Shown: positions 27,230-35,695 of the stretch, one piece after another | Numbering within the stretch: the first letter of the stretch is position 1 | Layout of the letters: the number at the start of each line of letters is the position of its first letter | Source of the DNA: Paenibacillus amylolyticus | GTDB lineage: Bacteria > Bacillota > Bacilli > Paenibacillales > Paenibacillaceae | Direction: 5' to 3' | DNA length: 64,000 bases | Assembly: GCF_001570725.1 (NCBI RefSeq) | Contig: NZ_BCNV01000001.1 | Span: 1,984,001 to 2,048,000 of the forward strand | Position numbers and translations under genes: made by a program | Notes under the pieces: generated by a model | Database searches by the model: none | Told to the model about the DNA's origin: nothing | Seen by the model: only the letters and a program-made list of their open reading frames with translations

Positions 27230-28870
27230 TTGAAAAAAGCAGGATTCATCATTCTTGCCTATCTGCTGTTTACCTCGTTGGTACTTGCCGGATGTTCAAG
27301 TTCTGATAAGGGGAACGGGGAAGGCAGCGATCCGTCAGGCAAGACGGCCATTAATGTGTTTGCTCACCAGGGTTCGGATACCAACCTGTCCACTAACAAA
27401 TTCACGAAGAAAATGGAAGAGAAGTTTGATCTTCAGTTCAACTGGACTACGGTTCCATTCGACGGTGCAGCGGAGAAAAGACAGATTTCACTGGCTTCCG
27501 GCGATTATCCGGACTTGTATCTGCTTATCCCTTGGGTAGATCGTTTCTCCCAGACAGACTTGTTGAAGTTTGGTCAGCAGGGGGTTATTTTGCCGCTGAA
27601 TGAGCTGATTGAGGAGCATGCTCCCAATATTAAAAAAGTGCTTGAAAGCAATGACTATTATCGGGCCATGAACACTGCTCCCGACGGAAATATCTACGGT
27701 CTGACGGGTCTGAATGAATGTTTTCACTGTTCATACCCGAACAAGATGTGGGTCAACACCAAATGGTTGGAACAACTCGGTTTGACCGAACCTTCTACGA
27801 CAGAGGAGTTTAAGGAAATGCTTTGGGCATTTAAAACGAAGGACCCTAATGGGAACGGTAAAGCCGACGAAGTACCGTTAAGCGGTTCGACTGAAAATTT
27901 CGGCGTGCACATTATTCCGTACTTGATGAACGGTTTTATCTATGACGACGATCGGAATTATCTCATTGTCAATCAAGGGAAAGTGGAGACCGTAGTGAAC
28001 AAACCGGAGTGGAAAGAAGGACTTGCCTATATTAAATCCCTGTACGATGAAGGGTTGATTGATCCAGGGGCATTTACCCAAAATGTCGGGGCCTTCAAAA
28101 AAATTGGCGATAACGCCGATGCACAGCTTCTCGGTGCAGGAGCAGCGATGCATCCATCGTTATTTGTAACCACAGCCGAAGGTTCACCCTACGGGAATGA
28201 TTACAATCCCATCCCTCCATTGAAGGGACCCAATGCTGCTTATGCTACGTACAACTATCCGATTGATCCCGGAGCGTCCTTTGTACTGACAAACAAAGCC
28301 AGTGAGGAAACGCAGATCGCGGCCATAAAGCTGCTGGATTATTTCTACACCCAAGAAGGGACTATGGCATCTTATCTTGGAGAAGAGGGCACAAGCTGGC
28401 GCAAACCACAGGAGGGCGAAGTGGCGCTCAATGATCAGATAGAGCCGCTATATAAAGCCATTCCGCTTCCTTCTGGTGAAGAACCTCGTAATGACAGTTG
28501 GGCTGCATTGAGTCAGTACAACCATCATCGGGCATATCGGGACGCCGAAGTACAGGGAACAGACATCTATGCCAATGATGGTTATGAGCGACGGCTCTAT
28601 GAGGCGACATTGTTAATGGAGGGTGAGGAACCGAAAGAGGTTTTTCCACATTGGGCATTGTGGGTAGATCCGTCCCTTGCTGATGAAGCCAGCATGATGC
28701 AGACCAATCTCAAGGATTACATCGATCAGAACGCTCTGCAATTTATTACAGGTGCCAAAAGTCTGGATAAGGATTGGGATAAATATGTGAAAGGTCTGGA
28801 AGGACTGAACATGAATCGATATCTGGAGATCATGCAGTCTTCCTATGATACTTCTTCTGTTTCCAAATAA
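27230..28870 (+). CDS. LplA-type solute-binding lipoprotein
   Basis: The 546-residue protein has a lipoprotein signal (FTSLVLAGC), a family 1 solute-binding domain of the long LplA class, and a DPNGNGKADEVPL calcium-loop-like motif. The TTG at 27230 is preferred because GAGGGAGAGG sits at correct spacing; an upstream in-frame GTG overlaps that site. As last gene of its operon it is followed by a true terminator instead of the intercistronic hairpin seen after the other binding-protein genes. The nearby GH8 and xylanase genes point to a xylo-oligosaccharide or aldouronate ligand (inference). Confidence 0.9.
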   Translation: MKKAGFIILAYLLFTSLVLAGCSSSDKGNGEGSDPSGKTAINVFAHQGSDTNLSTNKFTKKMEEKFDLQFNWTTVPFDGAAEKRQISLASGDYPDLYLLIPWVDRFSQTDLLKFGQQGVILPLNELIEEHAPNIKKVLESNDYYRAMNTAPDGNIYGLTGLNECFHCSYPNKMWVNTKWLEQLGLTEPSTTEEFKEMLWAFKTKDPNGNGKADEVPLSGSTENFGVHIIPYLMNGFIYDDDRNYLIVNQGKVETVVNKPEWKEGLAYIKSLYDEGLIDPGAFTQNVGAFKKIGDNADAQLLGAGAAMHPSLFVTTAEGSPYGNDYNPIPPLKGPNAAYATYNYPIDPGASFVLTNKASEETQIAAIKLLDYFYTQEGTMASYLGEEGTSWRKPQEGEVALNDQIEPLYKAIPLPSGEEPRNDSWAALSQYNHHRAYRDAEVQGTDIYANDGYERRLYEATLLMEGEEPKEVFPHWALWVDPSLADEASMMQTNLKDYIDQNALQFITGAKSLDKDWDKYVKGLEGLNMNRYLEIMQSSYDTSSVSK

Positions 28871-28930
28871 TTAAAGTATCTGATCATATCCAGTCAGAGC
28901 GGAAAAGTTACTGCCTGTATTTGCACAAAC

Positions 28931-28981
28931 AAACGTTACTGGTTCGCAGTCAGTACTTGCGAGCCAGTAACGTTTTTTGTT
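28931..28981 (+). terminator. Terminator of the LplB-YtcP-LplA operon
   Basis: An 11-base stem (AACGTTACTGG with its complement), extended by an inner TCGCA/TGCGA pairing, ends in TTTTTT about 60 bases after the stop codon. Confidence 0.88.
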
Positions 28982-29029
28982 TTTTTAGATTAAATCGTAA
29001 TATCACTGCATCCTTGTTAAAATTCTGTG

Positions 29030-29074
29030 GTTGAACCTGTCCTGTAAGCCCAATATTCACAGGAAAGGTTCAAC
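29030..29074 (-). other. Hairpin downstream of the GH8 gene, no T-tract
   Basis: GTTGAACC and GGTTCAAC pair perfectly, with an inner CCTGT/ACAGG stem. It lies 23-67 bases after the minus-strand GH8 stop. Lacking a T-run, it is a doubtful terminator and may act as a 3' stabiliser. Confidence 0.5.
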
Positions 29075-29096
29075 GGCTCGTGCACATTCCCTTGGT

Positions 29097-30239
29097 TTAG
29101 TACATGCGATATTGTCCGCTTAGAGCCAGCATGCTGAAAAAATACAGGCAATTGTCGTAATAACGTCGCTCTCCCTGACGCAGAGGTGTGTTCCAGAACT
29201 TACGAACGAATGTGTCAGCATGTGGACCGTCCGCAGCAAGTGAAGCCATAGCATTGGTAGCTAGCAAACCTACAGGATGCAGTGAAGGTTCGTCGAAGGG
29301 TTCACCTTCTATTGTATAACGACGATAATCGGACATTTCAATTTCACTGAAGAAGGATTGAATCCGGTTGGATTGATCGATCTGCCATTGATCCTTGCGG
29401 AACCACTCCCAGTCCAGCGCAATATTGGCAGCAGTACGATATGCATCACTGTAAAAATGCCTGAAATCTCCATGTGGCTGTATTGGAGCCGGAGAGCCGT
29501 CATAGTTCGCGTATTCAGGTGAAAGTCCGGTTACGGGATGGCAAGCTGTATGCAGATAAGCCCGACTTGCTGCCGCCGCTTCATTCCAAAAAGCCTGATC
29601 AGCTTCATCCGCATATATAGCGAACAGTTCATAAAAATGAGGCAGATGGTAGGAGGGATCGCTAAACGGTGTCTCGGGTATGAATTTGATCAGTTTTGTT
29701 TCCGGGTCCCACATGGGGTCACCTTCGCCGTCTTCGCCCTGATGTATACAGGCACGAAGGATCTTGCGTGCTTGTTCCTTGTAATCATAAGGTTCAGCGC
29801 CATCGCCCCAGCGGTTGGAGGCAAAAAAAAGCGCCATGGCAAAGAACTCTTCACCGTCCGGCGCCGGTCCTTGCGACAAGCGTGTTCCGTCAGGCTTGCA
29901 ATGCCAAGCGAAGTAATCTTTGTATCGACCCTCGGTATGCTGCATAAACGTGTGGGAGAAATTCCAGAGTCGGTCAAATTCTTCTTTTTTGTCCATTTGC
30001 ACAGCCATCATCATGCCATAAGACATACCTTCAGAGCGAACATCGAAATTACCGGTATCCAGCAAATAGCCTTTGTCCTCACCCATGGGATAGTATATTC
30101 GAGTATTCTCATCGCCATAAAACAACTCTTTCCATGTGTCTTCCAATCTGGTGGTAATTTCATTCTCATCATAGCCTAATTCGAGAAACTGATTCGTATA
30201 TGTACGCGTATGCAATGCATCCTGTCCCGTGATATTCAT
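29097..30239 (-). CDS. GH8 reducing-end xylose-releasing exo-oligoxylanase
   Basis: The 380-residue protein closely resembles the Bacillus halodurans Rex enzyme (EC 3.2.1.156) as I recall it: YLLDTGNFDVRSEGMSYGMMM with the catalytic acid Glu70, GPAPDGEEFFAMALFFASNRWGDG, and HFYSDAYRTAANI with the base Asp265. It has no signal peptide, fitting a cytoplasmic enzyme that removes xylose from the reducing end of imported xylo-oligosaccharides. The start follows GAAGGAGAG at good spacing. It is transcribed alone on the minus strand, divergent from the esterase-xylanase operon. A cre site overlaps its promoter, so glucose repression is likely. Confidence 0.93.
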   Translation of the reverse strand: MNITGQDALHTRTYTNQFLELGYDENEITTRLEDTWKELFYGDENTRIYYPMGEDKGYLLDTGNFDVRSEGMSYGMMMAVQMDKKEEFDRLWNFSHTFMQHTEGRYKDYFAWHCKPDGTRLSQGPAPDGEEFFAMALFFASNRWGDGAEPYDYKEQARKILRACIHQGEDGEGDPMWDPETKLIKFIPETPFSDPSYHLPHFYELFAIYADEADQAFWNEAAAASRAYLHTACHPVTGLSPEYANYDGSPAPIQPHGDFRHFYSDAYRTAANIALDWEWFRKDQWQIDQSNRIQSFFSEIEMSDYRRYTIEGEPFDEPSLHPVGLLATNAMASLAADGPHADTFVRKFWNTPLRQGERRYYDNCLYFFSMLALSGQYRMY

Positions 30240-30272
30240 GGGTACTCTCCTTCGTCAATGTGGTTTTCAAAA

Positions 30273-30312
30273 ATTATAACATGGAAATAGTATACAAATT
30301 AAAGCGTTTACA
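30273..30312 (-). promoter_or_regulatory. GH8 promoter -10 with overlapping cre site
   Basis: On the minus strand TATAAT (30278-30273) is a perfect -10 box. At the place of the -35 box lies TTAAAGCGTTTACA (30299-30312, plus strand), matching 13 of 14 cre positions. CcpA bound there would compete with RNA polymerase. Confidence 0.65.
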
Positions 30313-30396
30313 TGAAAAATTATAGGTGTTCGAATCGATGTGTTATGCTAGTCAACTTAAAATGATATAGTGGTAAAAATTCTATACTTTGCCAGG

Positions 30397-30425
30397 TTGT
30401 TGTAAAATTATGTAAGCGATACACT
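30397..30425 (+). promoter_or_regulatory. Probable promoter and palindromic operator of the esterase-xylanase operon
   Basis: TTGTTG and TACACT are 17 bases apart. Overlapping the -10 is TGTAAGCGATACA (30411-30423), a near-palindrome of LacI/CcpA operator type. The same arrangement occurs at 34391-34419, where the palindrome is perfect. Confidence 0.6.
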
Positions 30426-30431
30426 TTGGGA

Positions 30432-30476
30432 GAAGGATCACACCTGAACTAATCATAACGCAAGCTGTGATCCTTC
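30432..30476 (+). promoter_or_regulatory. 5' leader hairpin before the SGNH esterase gene
   Basis: GAAGGATCACA and TGTGATCCTTC form a perfect 11-base stem with a 23-base loop. It begins about seven bases after the predicted -10 box, so it would sit at or very near the 5' end of the transcript. Possible roles are mRNA stabilisation or an operator; neither is shown. Confidence 0.55.
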
Positions 30477-30529
30477 ACATGTTGTTCGAGAATGATCAGA
30501 ATCTAGCGGAAAGGAGGTGACGGCGAGTT

Positions 30530-31813
30530 ATGCTTCAGGATTCAGGAGATACCGGTGGGAACACGGAATTCACTGCACCGCGGGATCCAGTGGGAGTGAC
30601 AGAGTCGACAGTCAAGCCTGATATTGACTTTGAATCACATGGATATCGCGATATGATTAGCCGATCTCTTCTGAACAAAGGGAATAATGTCAGATTAAAA
30701 CGAGCCATTGAGAAGGCAAAAAACGGCGAGCCTGTTGTGATGGCTTTCATTGGAGGTTCCATTACCCAAGGTGCTGGTTCGGCACCGATTCATCTCCAAA
30801 GTTACGCTTATCGGTCGTATGAGTCGTTCAAGTTTATGTTTGCGCTTTCAAAAGAGAGTCCGGTATATCTAATTAAAGCAGGTGTGGGTGGTACACCTTC
30901 AGAACTGGGGATTGTACGCTATGACCGGGATGTGCTACGGGAAGGTACCGTTCAGCCGGATATTGTGATTATCGAATTCGCAGTCAATGACGCAGACGAT
31001 GAAACCCAAGGCAATTGTTACGAGAGTCTGGTGCTCAAAGCATTTGCTGCCGATAACAAGCCAGCGGTCATCTTGTTATTCAGTGTATTCGAAAATGACT
31101 GGAATCTTCAGGAACGTCTCGCTCCGGTGGGCTGGCACTATGACCTGCCAATGGTAAGTGTAAAGGACGCTGTCGTAGATCAGTTCCACAAGACAAAAGG
31201 TGAGGGCAACGTTATTTCCAAAAAGCAATTTTTCCATGATATATATCATCCGACTAACTTGGGGCATCGGATCATGGCCGATAGTTTGGAATACTTGTTC
31301 GACGTGACGAATCGCTCTGAGTGGGACGAGCAAGATCATGATATTGAAAAAGCGCCGTTAATTGGAAATGACTTTGTGGATGTAAAGTTGTTGGATCGGA
31401 AAAACGGCAACGATATCGCCCGAATCGATGCAGGTTCTTTTGATAAAACGGACACGGATCTGCAGATGGCTGAGATGGATGCTCATGACTATGGTACACC
31501 ACAGTTCCCCAACAACTGGATGCGAACAGGAGAAGGAAACGTTGCCCAGCGCAGCTTTAAGATAAGTTTGCGATGCAAACGACTTATCCTGGTCTTCAAG
31601 GACTCTGGTCACGACGAATTTGGAACCGCACAGATCAGGATAGATGGGAAATTCGTCAAACAAGTCGATCCACGTCAGGTGAACTGGACTCATTGTCATG
31701 CCACACTCCTGCTTAACGAAGTGCATGTTGGAGAGCACTCCATTGAGATTGAAATGGCAGAAGGACATGAACATAAATGCTTCACCATTTTGGGCTTTGG
31801 CTATGTGGATTAA
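30530..31813 (+). CDS. SGNH/GDSL-family carbohydrate esterase
   Basis: The 427-residue protein has SGNH blocks: FIGGSITQGAGS (nucleophile Ser near residue 77), GVGGTPSELG (oxyanion Gly), EFAVNDAD (oxyanion Asn) and DIYHPTNLGH (Asp/His). A C-terminal beta-sandwich of about 150 residues follows. No signal peptide is seen, so it may act on imported acetylated xylo-oligosaccharides in the cytoplasm. AAAGGAGGTGA precedes the ATG. Its neighbours (CE1-type esterase, GH11 xylanase, GH8) support an acetylxylan role, but the acyl group and sugar are inferred. A 20-residue fragment of a paralogue survives at 34.46 kb. Confidence 0.85.
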   Translation: MLQDSGDTGGNTEFTAPRDPVGVTESTVKPDIDFESHGYRDMISRSLLNKGNNVRLKRAIEKAKNGEPVVMAFIGGSITQGAGSAPIHLQSYAYRSYESFKFMFALSKESPVYLIKAGVGGTPSELGIVRYDRDVLREGTVQPDIVIIEFAVNDADDETQGNCYESLVLKAFAADNKPAVILLFSVFENDWNLQERLAPVGWHYDLPMVSVKDAVVDQFHKTKGEGNVISKKQFFHDIYHPTNLGHRIMADSLEYLFDVTNRSEWDEQDHDIEKAPLIGNDFVDVKLLDRKNGNDIARIDAGSFDKTDTDLQMAEMDAHDYGTPQFPNNWMRTGEGNVAQRSFKISLRCKRLILVFKDSGHDEFGTAQIRIDGKFVKQVDPRQVNWTHCHATLLLNEVHVGEHSIEIEMAEGHEHKCFTILGFGYVD

Positions 31814-31840
31814 CTGAGGGTTGATAGTCACTCATAGTGA

Positions 31841-32635
<795 letters not shown>

Positions 32636-32703
32636 ATCGGCTGGGGAATCTCATCGGTTGGCGTTTCACCCAAATCTATTAAAATATCAGGAGGTATCAT
32701 CCT

Positions 32704-33339
32704 ATGTTCAAATTCAGCAAAAAATTAATGACTGTTGTTCTTGCAGCTTCCATGAGTTTTGGCGTCTTTGCAGCAACATCCAGCGCTGCAACAGATTATT
32801 GGCAAAATTGGACAGATGGCGGAGGAACGGTCAACGCCGTGAATGGATCGGGCGGAAATTACAGCGTGAATTGGCAGAATGTAGGTAACTTTGTGGTCGG
32901 GAAAGGGTGGACATCTGGCACGCCGAATCGGGTAGTCAATTACAATGCAGGTGTATTCTCTCCATCGGGTAACGGATACCTGACCTTCTATGGTTGGACC
33001 AGAAACGCTCTAATTGAATACTACGTGGTGGATAGCTGGGGAACGTATCGTCCAACCGGAACGTACAAGGGCTCTATGACTAGTGATGGCGGCACATACG
33101 ACATCTATACAACGATGAGATACAATGCACCTTCCATTGATGGTACGCAGACTTTCCCTCAGTATTGGAGTGTTAGACAGTCCAAGAGACCGATCGGAGT
33201 CAACTCTACCATTACGTTCAGCAATCATGTGAATGCTTGGGCGAGCAAAGGGATGAACCTTGGAAATAGTTGGTCCTATCAGGTGATGGCGACGGAGGGT
33301 TATCAGAGCAGCGGAAGCGCTAACGTGACTGTTTGGTAA
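32704..33339 (+). CDS. xynA: Secreted GH11 endo-1,4-beta-xylanase
   Basis: The 211-residue protein is nearly collinear with Bacillus subtilis XynA from [11 protein letters not shown] to the end NVTVW. It has a signal peptide (about residues 1-28) and both catalytic Glu residues: nucleophile Glu105 in [11 protein letters not shown] and acid/base Glu198 in [11 protein letters not shown]. The thumb loop PSIDG is intact. The ATG follows CAGGAGG at eight bases. It cuts the xylan backbone outside the cell and supplies the oligosaccharides handled by the neighbouring importers, esterases and GH8. Confidence 0.97.
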   Translation: MFKFSKKLMTVVLAASMSFGVFAATSSAATDYWQNWTDGGGTVNAVNGSGGNYSVNWQNVGNFVVGKGWTSGTPNRVVNYNAGVFSPSGNGYLTFYGWTRNALIEYYVVDSWGTYRPTGTYKGSMTSDGGTYDIYTTMRYNAPSIDGTQTFPQYWSVRQSKRPIGVNSTITFSNHVNAWASKGMNLGNSWSYQVMATEGYQSSGSANVTVW

Positions 33340-33396
33340 AAATGACGATGTGATGCAGATGAACGTCTGCATTTGCATTGGGAATTAATGTATTCC

Positions 33397-33445
33397 GGAA
33401 GCGTTGAGGACCGCTATTCACCAGACTAACGGCCCTCGACGTTCC
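33397..33445 (+). other. Long intercistronic hairpin between xylanase and SUMF1 genes
   Basis: GGAAGCGTTGAGGACCG pairs with CGGCCCTCGACGTTCC over about 15 base pairs with one bulge, one mismatch and one wobble. There is no T-tract, so it is more likely an mRNA processing or stabilising element than a terminator. Confidence 0.5.
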
Positions 33446-33477
33446 TGAATTCAAGCTTAGCATAGGAGGATAGTCAA

Positions 33478-34317
33478 ATGAGAAAGCTGGTATGGTTAAC
33501 TTTAATCGCCATGGTTGTTAGTCTAAGTGCCTGTTCAGCGAGTAATTCTGAATTAAATAATGATATGGTATTCGTCGAAGGAGGAGCGTTCAAGAGCAGT
33601 AAGTCAAGTCAAATTGAACGAAATGAAATGATGGATTCCTTCTATATTGGCAAATACGAAGTGACGCAACGAGAATGGATGGAGGTCATGGGGGAAAACC
33701 CGTCTGGCTTCAAGGGAGATGACCTGCCCGTTGAGATGGTGAGCTGGTATGATGCCGTGGAATACTGTAATCAAAAGAGCATCAAAGAGAACCTGAAACC
33801 TTATTACAATATAGACAAAGACACACAGGACAAGAATAATCACAATGAAAACGACAATATAAAATGGACCGTAACGATGAATGAGGATGCTAACGGCTAC
33901 CGTTTACCAACAGAAGCAGAATGGGAGTACGCTGCAAGCGGAGGTCAAAAGAGCTTAGATTACACCTACAGTGGAAGTAATAATCCGGATGAAGTAGCTT
34001 GGTACTGGAAAAATGCTGGTGACACCGTACTGACTGGTGACTGGAGCTGGCCCGCTATTGAGAGCAATCGTAATCAAACCCAAAAGGTCGGTACCCAGAA
34101 GCCTAATGAGTTAGGAATCTATGATATGTCTGGAAACGTGAGAGAATGGTGCTGGGACTGGTACAGTGATTCAGAGAGTGCAGATCATTCTTGGCGAGTT
34201 GTAAAAGGCGGTGGTTGGATTGGCGGCGTCAATAACAATGAAATCTTATTCCGAGGTAAATTCGATGCGAATGGTTATGGTCCTGATCAAGGATTTCGAA
34301 TCGTGCGTGGAGAATAA
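33478..34317 (+). CDS. SUMF1/FGE-fold lipoprotein, probably non-catalytic
   Basis: The 279-residue protein has a lipoprotein signal (VVSLSAC) and a formylglycine-generating-enzyme fold: FYIGKYEVTQREWMEVMG, GYRLPTEAEWEYAASGG, LGIYDMSGNVREWCWDWY and RVVKGGGW...QGFRIVRGE. Only one Cys remains in the mature domain (REWCWDW); the Cys pair near the C-terminus that binds copper in true FGE is absent. It is therefore likely a binding or structural variant. AGGAGG precedes the ATG. It is the last gene after GH11 and on the same strand; no sulfatase is nearby. A surface role with xylan or xylanase is inference. Confidence 0.8.
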   Translation: MRKLVWLTLIAMVVSLSACSASNSELNNDMVFVEGGAFKSSKSSQIERNEMMDSFYIGKYEVTQREWMEVMGENPSGFKGDDLPVEMVSWYDAVEYCNQKSIKENLKPYYNIDKDTQDKNNHNENDNIKWTVTMNEDANGYRLPTEAEWEYAASGGQKSLDYTYSGSNNPDEVAWYWKNAGDTVLTGDWSWPAIESNRNQTQKVGTQKPNELGIYDMSGNVREWCWDWYSDSESADHSWRVVKGGGWIGGVNNNEILFRGKFDANGYGPDQGFRIVRGE

Positions 34318-34390
34318 CCTCCTTTTCCGAAAGGGGCAAGCCCACAGTTCAACCTATACTTCATCGGGTGAAAACCTATAATTCCTCAGG

Positions 34391-34419
34391 TTGTTGTGTG
34401 CAATTGTAAGCGTTACACT
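34391..34419 (+). promoter_or_regulatory. Promoter with perfect TGTAA-GCG-TTACA palindrome
   Basis: TTGTTG and TACACT are 17 bases apart. TGTAAGCGTTACA (34405-34417) is a perfect palindrome around GCG and covers the -10 box. It closely copies the promoter of the SGNH esterase operon at 30397-30425, including the preceding CAGG. It now appears to serve the response regulator gene at 34579. Confidence 0.6.
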
Positions 34420-34461
34420 TGAATTGCATATGATGAACGTTGGGTTCTTCGAGTTGGGCGA

Positions 34462-34521
34462 GCAGACAACAATCCTGCAGTTGTTCTGCTGTTTAGTGTG
34501 TTCGAGAACGACTGGAATCTA
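34462..34521 (+). pseudogene. Fragment of a second SGNH esterase gene
   Basis: In one frame this stretch encodes ADNNPAVVLLFSVFENDWNL. The intact esterase in this window has the same 20 residues except K for the second N and I for one V (around 31047-31107). No start, catalytic Ser block or downstream part is left. It lies about 40 bases after a promoter matching the esterase promoter, and runs into the leader of a response regulator gene. The best reading is a lost paralogue whose middle fragment and promoter survive. Confidence 0.8.
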
Positions 34522-34578
34522 CTACTCCATATAAACGAGTTTCATGTAACTGATCACGGAGGAATGGCAGGTGAGGTA

Positions 34579-35691
34579 ATGTATAAAGTTATTGTCGCGG
34601 ATGATGAACCGTTTATGCTAGAAGGATGGAGAACGATGATCGACTGGCAAGCTTGTGGGTATGAACTCTGTGGAACAGCAACGGATGGAGAAGAAGCACT
34701 TTCTTTATTCAATGCTGTTGAACCGGATCTTGTGGTCACTGATATCCAAATGCCTGTTATGGATGGTCTGGGTTTAATTCATACCTTGCGTGAGGATCTT
34801 GCCTACACTTCAAAAATTGTTATTGTTACAGGATACTCCGACTTTAATTATGCCAAACAAGCGATACGGTATCAGGTTGATCAATATGTGCTTAAACCTC
34901 TTGTCCCTGAGGAAATTCATCAAATTCTTATGGAAATGATTGAGCCTCTGGACAAACGCAGAGAAGAGCTCCATCAGCAGGATGGTGTCACGTTTACAGA
35001 TGATGCTCATGTAGATCATCTTGATGAACGACGCATAAGCGAAGAATATGATTTAGAGCAAATGATGAATATCGCTAAAGACATATTGACATTAATTGAA
35101 GCGGGAGACACAGATCCGATCGATAATGCCGTGAGTAAATTGCTACTGATGACTGAGAACGCAGAGGTTTCATTGGAATGGATACACCATGTCATCCGAT
35201 ATATCCATGGCGATCTGCTACGAAAATATGGCAAAAGGGAGGTTTGCAGAGAAATATTATGCGAGAAGGAATGGCATGAGACTGCAAGTTGGTCTTCCGG
35301 CACATTGCAAGAGCTCTGTGTTCGGATATCTGAGCAACTATCCCAGTCTGATCTGAAAAAGTTGGGTACAGGGGGCCTTGTTGCGGAAGCAGTCCATGAA
35401 CTGAAGCAACACTACCGAAGTAAAATTAAATTGCAAGATGTCGCTAATCGTATTCACGTTAATTCTGCCTATCTGGGCCAGCAATTCAAGCGAGAGATGG
35501 GAGTCAGTTTCAGTGACTATGTGCACCAGCTTCGAGTTGAGGAGGCACGCAAACTTCTGCGACGTACCAACATGAAAATCACTGACATAGCATTCAAGCT
35601 TGGGTATCATGATGCCGAGTATTTTACTCAAAAATTCAGAGCGCATACAGGGGAGCTTCCATCCGTATATAAAAACAAAAACCAAGGGTGA
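34579..35691 (+). CDS. YesN-type response regulator (AraC output), first of two
   Basis: The 370-residue protein begins MYKVIVADDEP and has the phospho-acceptor Asp in VVTDIQMPVMDG and the switch Lys in YVLKPL. The C-terminal AraC HTH reads KLQDVANRIHVNSAYLGQQFKRE, then KITDIAFKLGYHDAEYFTQKFR (given in parts). It is shorter than usual for this class (500 or more) because the middle region is reduced. ATG at 34579 is chosen behind AGGTGAGG; the longer open frame upstream is the esterase remnant. It is four bases from the kinase gene. Confidence 0.9.
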   Translation: MYKVIVADDEPFMLEGWRTMIDWQACGYELCGTATDGEEALSLFNAVEPDLVVTDIQMPVMDGLGLIHTLREDLAYTSKIVIVTGYSDFNYAKQAIRYQVDQYVLKPLVPEEIHQILMEMIEPLDKRREELHQQDGVTFTDDAHVDHLDERRISEEYDLEQMMNIAKDILTLIEAGDTDPIDNAVSKLLLMTENAEVSLEWIHHVIRYIHGDLLRKYGKREVCREILCEKEWHETASWSSGTLQELCVRISEQLSQSDLKKLGTGGLVAEAVHELKQHYRSKIKLQDVANRIHVNSAYLGQQFKREMGVSFSDYVHQLRVEEARKLLRRTNMKITDIAFKLGYHDAEYFTQKFRAHTGELPSVYKNKNQG

Positions 35692-35695
35692 TCAC

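Noticed and set aside
29538..30179. 213-codon plus-strand frame
   Set aside because: Antisense to the GH8 gene, whose catalytic motifs are complete; composition is that of a shadow frame.
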